64,000 nucleotides of DNA, from the NCBI GenBank assembly GCA_030425205.1, contig JAUIAP010000024.1, forward strand, positions 34,028 to 98,027, given 5' to 3'. The stretch is from Anaerolineae bacterium (GTDB taxonomy: Bacteria > Chloroflexota > Anaerolineae > Promineifilales > Promineifilaceae). The position numbers and the translations under genes were made by a program. Every line of letters begins with the position of its first letter. Position 1 is the first letter of the stretch. This document shows, piece by piece, positions 58,392 to 64,000 of this stretch. A model generated the notes under the pieces. The model made no database searches and was not told the origin of the DNA. It worked only from the letters and a program-made list of their open reading frames with translations.

Positions 58392-60682
58392 GTCATACGG
58401 CGAAAGCCATCACGATAACTCTGTTTTTTCTCCTAACTGGCTATTACGGTCATTACATCTATCAGACGATTCCCTCTCAAATGGGCTTTAGTCTGCGTTG
58501 GAACACAACCAGTAATCAGCTGATGATAGCCTCGGTGCATCCAGATTTAGAGGACGCGCTTCAAGCTGGAGACGTGATCACTGCGATCAATGACATGCAG
58601 GTGACACGCCGCAGTGTTCTCCCAACGCCAAAAACCATTGAGTACAAACTTGAGCTGATTCGAGATGGCGTTTCGCTTGAAAGAACGATTACGCCGATTG
58701 ATGGTCAATCAAGAATCTTTACCGAGCTGTACGCCTCGATTACGATGTTGATTATCGGTTCGGTCATGATGATCATTGGCAACCGATGGTCTGATATGAT
58801 GCCAGCCGTTGTCTTTATGCTAACGGCGGTAGGTTGGTTGTGCATAGCCGCGTTTCAGTTTGGCGGTGAAGCGTTCGCATGGATCATCGGCTACACAGCC
58901 GTGCCGATTATGGGGCCACTTTACACACAACTTGGTTACTCGGTGAAACCGCAAAATGAGCGTCGAATCATGCCGAACTGGGTGATGGGTTGGTTGGTTG
59001 TGTCCGTGATCTGGGGCGTGATCGGCGGTTTTGAATATCTTTTCTTGTTCCCGCAAGGCCAAAGCATTCACGCATTGTACAATGTCGAGTGGCTTGCCGT
59101 AAGTTACCTTAGTGTCGGGGTTGGCTTATTCCTTTCGGTCATTGTCATCCTATTTCGTGCAGTTAAATTGCCCCCATCGTATACAAAACGACAACTCGTG
59201 ATACTGGTCTTGTTTGTGACGGTTGGGGTATTGCCGTTTGTTTTTCTGACGGTGATGCCGCGTGTTTTTACAGGGATGGGGCAGTTGCCGGGGACAGTTG
59301 GCTTTGCTCTGCTGCTATTTTTGCCTCTTGGATTTTTATTCGTTGTCTTGCGTCGCCAGCACCTATTCATCGAAATGACGACGAGCAGAATATTGACCGC
59401 TGTATTGCTTACTGTCACGTTCATTATTCTTTTTTCCGTCATTCGGCTCAATTTGATCCACAAAGGGTTTGAGATTCCCCTTGAAGCGTCTGTGATCGTC
59501 GTCGGCATTGGATTGTTGGGCATTTATCCAAACTCGGCATTGCTCAAGGGAATGCGAATCCTTTTGTATGGTAAAAGCCAATTGACGCAGAAGGATATGC
59601 AGCAAATCGCTAGACAAGTGACGCAACAGCCAAATTGGAAGACAGTTGACCAGATTTTAGAAAAGGTGGCTCAAGCCCTAGAGTTAGAAAATATCGCACT
59701 TTATGAATGGAACGATGTGTCTTACGAACGAACGGCATGTGGCTACCCAGTACAGGCTGACATAATCTTTCCAGATGACATTCAGCCAAGCACTGTCTTT
59801 CCCAAGAGCATTATTCGCGTCTCAGACATTGCAGAAATCAAAGGTCTGTTTTCAGATTCGGATCGGGCGGTTTACATTCCAATCATGACGGCCGATTTGC
59901 TAGCAGGATTCTTGATTGCATCGGCTGGCTCGACGTTGGAGCAGCTCAATGAACGTGATTTGGTTCAGCTACGACAGCTTGGCGACACATTGGCGATTGC
60001 ACTACCAGCAATCAATCTGTTCGAGACGATTAACAGCGGGCAGACTGTATCTATCTACACCCGTGCGGTGGAGCGACAAGAGTTGTCGGCAAAAATTCAC
60101 GACGGGCCGTTGCAAGAGTTGTTGATTCTAGGCCGAGAGCTAGGCCAGCGAACACGGGTCAACGAAATTGCCCAAAGTCTGCGCCAGATTTGTGATAACC
60201 TTTACAATCCAATCCTTGATGATCAGGTCGAATACATTGCAAAAGACCTCATCTATCCATTTGAGACAGCGGATGAGTACGAGATACATCTGATTATTCG
60301 GCCGAATGTGCCACAGGTTGAGGTTGCGGAAAAAGCAAAGCTGGCTTTCTACTACATTGTCAAAGAAGCAATTGCCAACATCACTAAGCACACAAATGCG
60401 AAGAATATCGTTGTTGAGTTGGATGCCCACCAATCTCAGTTCGAGGTCACCATCTCAGATGATGGAGGCGGATCAATTGAGAAGGTGCTGCCAAAGCGTC
60501 GCAAAGGTAAACATCACGGCATGAACAATATGCGATACTGGGCATCAATCGCAGATGGTGAAATCGTGATAGACAAGCGTTCTTCGATTGGCTGGACGGT
60601 ACATTTAACATTGCCAACAACTAATATCATCGAAGAGCAAGAAGAGATGCAAAATGAACAGATAGACGAAGTACTTCAATAA
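58376..60682 (+). CDS. comP: ComP-like membrane sensor histidine kinase with PDZ-like domain
   Basis: GTG 58376 has GGAG 8 bases upstream and overlaps the comQ-like stop by 16 bases; GTG 58388 is an alternative. One membrane helix (~9-26), an extracytoplasmic PDZ-like domain (~35-108; VHPDLEDALQAGDVITAIND), about eight further helices (~115-395), a GAF-like region (~420-550), the phosphoacceptor box AKIHDGPLQELL (His ~574) and an HATPase (EAIANITKHTNAKNI, ISDDGGG, HGMNNMRYWA). PDZ followed by many helices is the ComP layout. It is predicted to bind the prenylated peptide and phosphorylate the regulator. Confidence 0.82.
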   Translation: MEKKVSHTAKAITITLFFLLTGYYGHYIYQTIPSQMGFSLRWNTTSNQLMIASVHPDLEDALQAGDVITAINDMQVTRRSVLPTPKTIEYKLELIRDGVSLERTITPIDGQSRIFTELYASITMLIIGSVMMIIGNRWSDMMPAVVFMLTAVGWLCIAAFQFGGEAFAWIIGYTAVPIMGPLYTQLGYSVKPQNERRIMPNWVMGWLVVSVIWGVIGGFEYLFLFPQGQSIHALYNVEWLAVSYLSVGVGLFLSVIVILFRAVKLPPSYTKRQLVILVLFVTVGVLPFVFLTVMPRVFTGMGQLPGTVGFALLLFLPLGFLFVVLRRQHLFIEMTTSRILTAVLLTVTFIILFSVIRLNLIHKGFEIPLEASVIVVGIGLLGIYPNSALLKGMRILLYGKSQLTQKDMQQIARQVTQQPNWKTVDQILEKVAQALELENIALYEWNDVSYERTACGYPVQADIIFPDDIQPSTVFPKSIIRVSDIAEIKGLFSDSDRAVYIPIMTADLLAGFLIASAGSTLEQLNERDLVQLRQLGDTLAIALPAINLFETINSGQTVSIYTRAVERQELSAKIHDGPLQELLILGRELGQRTRVNEIAQSLRQICDNLYNPILDDQVEYIAKDLIYPFETADEYEIHLIIRPNVPQVEVAEKAKLAFYYIVKEAIANITKHTNAKNIVVELDAHQSQFEVTISDDGGGSIEKVLPKRRKGKHHGMNNMRYWASIADGEIVIDKRSSIGWTVHLTLPTTNIIEEQEEMQNEQIDEVLQ

Positions 60683-60688
60683 ATTGAA

Positions 60689-60720
60689 AGGCCACTGCGT
60701 GCTAGTAACACGAAGTGGCC
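60689..60720 (+). terminator. Hairpin after the ComP-like gene
   Basis: GGCCACTGCGTG and CACGAAGTGGCC pair over 11 of 12 positions around CTAGTAA. It ends the cassette, but no T-tract follows, so it may be a 3' stabiliser or part of the RNA-like region that follows. Confidence 0.7.
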
Positions 60721-60721
60721 T

Positions 60722-60876
60722 AAAGGGTGCGTTCCAAACGGAACCCACAAACTTGCGTTCATTATAGCAATGAACCCCGTTCGGAACACACCCAAAACGT
60801 CAACGCCAACGTGAAGATCACGTTCTTCACCTCGCGGAAACGTCAGTGGTCGTTCTGGACGGGGTTTTTTGTTCCC
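60722..60876. ncRNA. Possible structured RNA or multi-hairpin intergenic element
   Basis: GGGTGCGTTCC (from 60725) pairs with GGAACACACCC (to 60793) with one mismatch. Inside are GTTCC-AAAC-GGAAC and GTTCATT-ATAGC-AATGAAC. Then AACGTG-AAGAT-CACGTT competes with GTGAAGA/TCTTCAC. AACCCCGTTC (60773-60782) can pair with GGACGGGGTT (60857-60866), which is followed by a T run. Competing stems ending in a terminator suggest a small RNA or a riboregulator for the next gene; no known family is recognised. Confidence 0.45.
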
Positions 60877-60991
60877 CACTTCCACACCCCCTGACCTTCC
60901 TCCAACCGCATCCATTCTCCATCTTTAGACAGCTTCTATGTCGAATGGGCGGAGCGTTCCCACCACATACAGTGATTCAAGAGATCGCTTG

Positions 60992-63010
60992 ATGACCTCA
61001 ATTATTCTTAAATCCATTCTGCGCATGATCAAACCATTCAAGCCCAATGTGCTGTCTTTTCTGGTATGCGCTGTCCTCCTCCAGATTGGTTGTGACGCGC
61101 CAACTGCCACCGCGTTGTGTGCGCCACAGATGGGTGGGGTAGGGGTACACGCGACAACGCCAGCAGATCGAGACCCAGATCGTGACACAGTTGCCGCACT
61201 TTACAACGGTGCGGCTGCGGCTGCGTGTGGAGCAACAATGACACCGCTCCCCACACCAGACGGTACGCCCATCGTCGCAGAAGCGGGAGACATCATTAAC
61301 CTAGACCACAATGATGCAAACCAGACATTGCAGACAGTTGCTGTCGGGGATGACAGTCTCGCCGTTGGTTGGGCGCAAGCGGGAGAGCTGTGGTATGCCA
61401 CCGCGCATGGGGGCAGTTCCCTAAAACCCACGCGGTTCACAACAGGGCAGCAGATTGCGCTCGCCTACAGCAATGTAGATCGTCTGCATATTGCGTGGGA
61501 ACAAGCTGGCCGCATTTATTATGTCGCGGCCGATGATGGAGACACGGTAATAGACATGCCGAGTGAGGTGGGGATCGGCCGAAAACCGCATCTTTTCATA
61601 GATGACAATGGCTGGACACACATCGTCTACACGGACAACTTCGGGCGCATTCAGCATCAGCGAGATGCTGGTAATAGAAATTGGGAAGGGGTCGCGGGGC
61701 CGCCACCGCTGGGCTTTTGGGAAGGCGAGAATCTAACGCTCATTGCAATCCCTGATGATCTGACAACCATTCCCGTAGACGGGGCAGTTTTCGCCAGCCT
61801 CCAAAACGGCAATACCGTCATCACCTACAGATTAGATAAACCGAGGTCAGTTTTCCCACAATGGCAGCAGGTAGGCAGTTGGACAATCTCGCTCACAGAC
61901 CAGTTTAGTGGTCGCGTCCAGCTCGACGCAGCTCGCACCGAGACAGGCGAGATTACGGTCACTACAACGTGGGTAACAAAACCATTGGCGTTACCCACGC
62001 CATTTCTCGAACTACGCCAACCCCGCTACTTGGCCGTCAACCCCTATGCACCGAATGGTGTGGCCAACGGCGAGTACATCCACGACGGTCTCAACGCAGT
62101 TGGCTGGGAAACAACAGAGTACGCGCATGACGCAGGACTCATGCAGACGTTTCCAACAACAGTCGGCGCAGTCGTGCAAGTCAGCGGCTGGGCAAAAGCA
62201 TGGTCAAGCATAGATTACAACAGCCAAACGAACCCCGCCAACATGCAAATGCAGATTGGACTAGACCCAACGGCAGGACGCAACCCCAACGCGGCAACGG
62301 TGGTCTGGTCAACTTCGCATAGTCCGACAACGGATTGGGAAGAAATCTCTCTCCAGATTCCAGCCACAGGCAGCCAGATGACGATATTTCTACGTTCCCG
62401 CCCCAATGCCGCCCGCGCTCGCAGCACAGCCTATTTTGATGACATCCGACTCACCAGTGGCACGTTGGCGAACCACAGCTTTGAAGATCCCTTTTCCTCA
62501 ATGCCAAGCGACCCAGACAGCCAACTCCCCATCCAGTGGGAACCGTTCTGGGAAGAGAACACGAACAATGCGCCACCGCGTCAGCCCTACAATGGCTATG
62601 CCGTCATTTCGACAGATAACGGCAACAGTTGGTCAGCTCCACAGAAGATAACGAGCAATAGCTTACCCGCACAGGGGATAACAGGCGCACTAGAAGATGG
62701 CGTGCATCCACACATTCTTCCGCTGGGGCAGGGGGTGTCGCTTCTATCTATCTACGGCCACGGCGACCCAGCCAATGCTGACGAACGCAGATTCGGCCGA
62801 ATCTACACCACGACCTGCAACCTATCCCTCACAGAGTGCACCGATCCGCCCGGCAATCCATTGCTTCCCCGTACCGCCTTGCGCCCCGTGTCCCAACTAA
62901 TGACCACCCGAGACCCATTCGACGATACACGCACGCTGGCTGTTTGGCAGATGGTGCAGACAGACCACGAACGGTATGACGTGTTGGGAACATGGATCGG
63001 GATGGAGTAG
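60992..63010 (+). CDS. Secreted/lipoprotein beta-propeller-type protein with carbohydrate-binding-like module
   Basis: ATG 60992 or 61025 are possible; the latter starts a signal peptide (MIKPFKP, then VLSFLVCAVLLQIGC) with a lipobox-like IGC. Residues ~110-260 contain repeated propeller-like strands (LAVGWAQAGELWYATAHGG, LHIAWEQAGRIYYVAADDG, THIVYTDNFGRIQHQRDAG), as in BNR/sialidase-like folds. Residues ~370-520 resemble a beta-sandwich binding module (AVVQVSGWAKAW, MQMQIGLDPTAGR, AYFDDIRLTSG). No catalytic residues are assigned. It is an extracellular, surface-attached protein. Confidence 0.7.
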   Translation: MTSIILKSILRMIKPFKPNVLSFLVCAVLLQIGCDAPTATALCAPQMGGVGVHATTPADRDPDRDTVAALYNGAAAAACGATMTPLPTPDGTPIVAEAGDIINLDHNDANQTLQTVAVGDDSLAVGWAQAGELWYATAHGGSSLKPTRFTTGQQIALAYSNVDRLHIAWEQAGRIYYVAADDGDTVIDMPSEVGIGRKPHLFIDDNGWTHIVYTDNFGRIQHQRDAGNRNWEGVAGPPPLGFWEGENLTLIAIPDDLTTIPVDGAVFASLQNGNTVITYRLDKPRSVFPQWQQVGSWTISLTDQFSGRVQLDAARTETGEITVTTTWVTKPLALPTPFLELRQPRYLAVNPYAPNGVANGEYIHDGLNAVGWETTEYAHDAGLMQTFPTTVGAVVQVSGWAKAWSSIDYNSQTNPANMQMQIGLDPTAGRNPNAATVVWSTSHSPTTDWEEISLQIPATGSQMTIFLRSRPNAARARSTAYFDDIRLTSGTLANHSFEDPFSSMPSDPDSQLPIQWEPFWEENTNNAPPRQPYNGYAVISTDNGNSWSAPQKITSNSLPAQGITGALEDGVHPHILPLGQGVSLLSIYGHGDPANADERRFGRIYTTTCNLSLTECTDPPGNPLLPRTALRPVSQLMTTRDPFDDTRTLAVWQMVQTDHERYDVLGTWIGME

Positions 63011-63031
63011 CAGGAAAGAAAAGCAAGTCGC

Positions 63032-63083
63032 GGATGACACGGATGAACTCGGATATGTTCCGCGCCAATCCGCGCCATCTGCG
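63032..63083. repeat. CGGAT-word intergenic repeat
   Basis: GTCGCGGATGACACGGATGAACTCGGAT is followed by CCGCGCCAATCCGCGCCATCTGCGG, an imperfect inverted arrangement between two secreted-protein genes. It belongs to the same family as 16920 and 30746. Confidence 0.6.
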
Positions 63084-63093
63084 GCAGAAAATT

Positions 63094-64000
63094 ATGATGT
63101 CAACACCAACCGACACCCACCTGATGGCAACGCCAACGCGAATGAAGGGACTGTTGCTGGGAGCCACCGTCTTGTTCAGCGCACTCGCGCTCCTCTGCAC
63201 GAGCCTTGTTGCGACACGTGCCCGTGCAGAGGCGGGGACGGCGGATAGCGCATTGCCCGTCGTTGCGACCGCAACACATGGCCTGCAACCTATCAAGATC
63301 AACAATGAACGAGGCAATCGCCGTCATCTCCCCGACCCGCGTCTGCCAGCCCTGACCCAACAGCTGCCCGCATTCGCCGCACCAGCTACAGAACTCACGC
63401 AGCAGATCGTCATCCGTAATGATGAAGCTCACCCACGCCAAATCACGGTGACACAACAGCTCCCCGTGGGCTTGGCGCCCGTTGTGGATGCAGATTGGCA
63501 GCTACCTGCAAATGTTCAATGGAACCCCGCACAACACCAGTGGACATGGACGGGTCAGATCGTCGGTGGCAACCGAGATTACCTCATCGAGCCGACAACA
63601 GCAGACATCCCGTATTTAGACCTCGCCACGTTTGGCGTCGCAAACATCTGTGACCAGTTCGCCGAAACAGACGAAAACGACATCAAGACCGTAGCCTGTG
63701 ATGATGTGACGGTGACGCTCAACATCGGCCGACAGGGGCAAAGCAGCCTGCTCTATGGCACCGCGTGGCGGTCGCTGACGCTCCATGCGGACGGCTTTGT
63801 GACGTTTGGAGATGCAGCCGCAGCAGAGCATCCCGCCCCACAAATTCTGCCGACTTCACTGCATCCGCTGACACTGGCCCCGTTACACGCAGACTTGGAT
63901 CTCAGCTACACGTCCTCCCCGACAAGCACCACGCAAATCGGTCGCTGGCACGCGGCGGTCATCGCAGAATGGCTCGACGGACGGGACACGCTCTATGTCC
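63094..64000 (+). CDS. Secreted surface protein, 3' partial
   Basis: The frame from ATG 63094 stays open to the right edge (302 codons). A basic N-terminus (TPTRMKG) is followed by a hydrophobic stretch (LLLGATVLFSALALLCTSLV) and a likely cleavage after ARAEA. The mature part has VVIRNDEAHPRQITVTQQLP-like beta-sandwich strands and a second module beginning CDDVTVTLNIGRQ with LHADGFVTFG, seen in large extracellular proteins of filamentous bacteria. Its end and class cannot be judged from this window. Confidence 0.7.
   Translation, partial: MMSTPTDTHLMATPTRMKGLLLGATVLFSALALLCTSLVATRARAEAGTADSALPVVATATHGLQPIKINNERGNRRHLPDPRLPALTQQLPAFAAPATELTQQIVIRNDEAHPRQITVTQQLPVGLAPVVDADWQLPANVQWNPAQHQWTWTGQIVGGNRDYLIEPTTADIPYLDLATFGVANICDQFAETDENDIKTVACDDVTVTLNIGRQGQSSLLYGTAWRSLTLHADGFVTFGDAAAAEHPAPQILPTSLHPLTLAPLHADLDLSYTSSPTSTTQIGRWHAAVIAEWLDGRDTLYV

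Noticed and set aside
60676..60915. Reverse-strand 79-residue ORF over the hairpin region
   Set aside because: The sequence is explained by nested inverted repeats; the peptide has no motif.
1..64000. tRNA or rRNA genes
   Set aside because: No cloverleaf with a GTTC-type T-arm and no rRNA-like conserved segments were seen in the intergenic regions.

Overview
The window looks like a Chloroflexota chromosome (Anaerolineae/Ardenticatenia-like), or a chromosome carrying an integrated plasmid. The case for this is indirect: very large secreted proteins with Ig/TIG repeats and C-terminal membrane anchors, a choice-of-anchor Q protein, a BTAD/NB-ARC regulator, weak or absent Shine-Dalgarno sites on some genes, and moderate GC with AT-rich islands. 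No rRNA, tRNA, CRISPR array, integrase or transposase was seen. The palindrome TCGGCCGA occurs about 48 times by eye (about one expected by chance), both inside and outside the accessory element, so the element has probably shared this host's sequence habits for a long time.

Layout. (1) 1-11.2 kb: secreted surface proteins (an Ig-repeat protein cut by the left edge, a beta-helix protein, a 1446-residue metzincin-like protease), interrupted at 4.2-6.4 kb by an AT-rich patch with a gene remnant, a small membrane protein and an AlbA_2/Schlafen-type protein. (2) 11.5-50.4 kb: a plasmid-like accessory element. It opens with a degraded restriction-type methyltransferase and a PRTRC cassette in the canonical order ParB - (E position) - C - F - B - A - ThiF. 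That cassette encodes a ubiquitin-like protein, an E2-like protein, a JAMM peptidase and an E1-like enzyme, with a PAPS-reductase-like PP-loop protein inserted. Then come many orphan genes, a methyltransferase-SNF2 helicase fusion, a protein with an SSB-like tail, a reverse-strand cargo block (MDR oxidoreductase, DUF6326 twice, DUF2306, XRE regulator plus membrane partner), two large paralogues with weak RNA-polymerase-like motifs, a mobilisation module (candidate oriT, ribbon-helix-helix protein, small relaxase, VirD4-type coupling protein), an antirepressor, a parA partition operon with repeated sites, and iteron-like repeats. The element ends inside a dnaE2 remnant. (3) 50.4-55.3 kb: a BTAD/NB-ARC regulator and an esterase lipoprotein, flanked by remnants of dnaE2 and of a Y-polymerase/RecA-like gene, suggesting a dismantled mutasome locus. 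(4) 55.5-60.7 kb: a GNAT enzyme coupled to a ComA-like response regulator, a 65-residue peptide ending in Gln-Trp-Lys, a ComQ-like isoprenyl transferase and a ComP-like PDZ/multi-membrane-pass histidine kinase. Together these form a complete ComQXPA-like prenyl-peptide quorum-sensing cassette. (5) 60.7-64 kb: a possible structured RNA and two secreted proteins, the last cut by the right edge.

The most notable systems are the ComQXPA-like cassette, the ubiquitin-like PRTRC cassette with an added PP-loop enzyme, the paired large orphan proteins with possible polymerase motifs, and the HIP1-like palindrome. Operons in the element share leader features (tandem stem-loops; intrinsic-terminator hairpins just upstream of start codons) that suggest coordinated post-initiation control.
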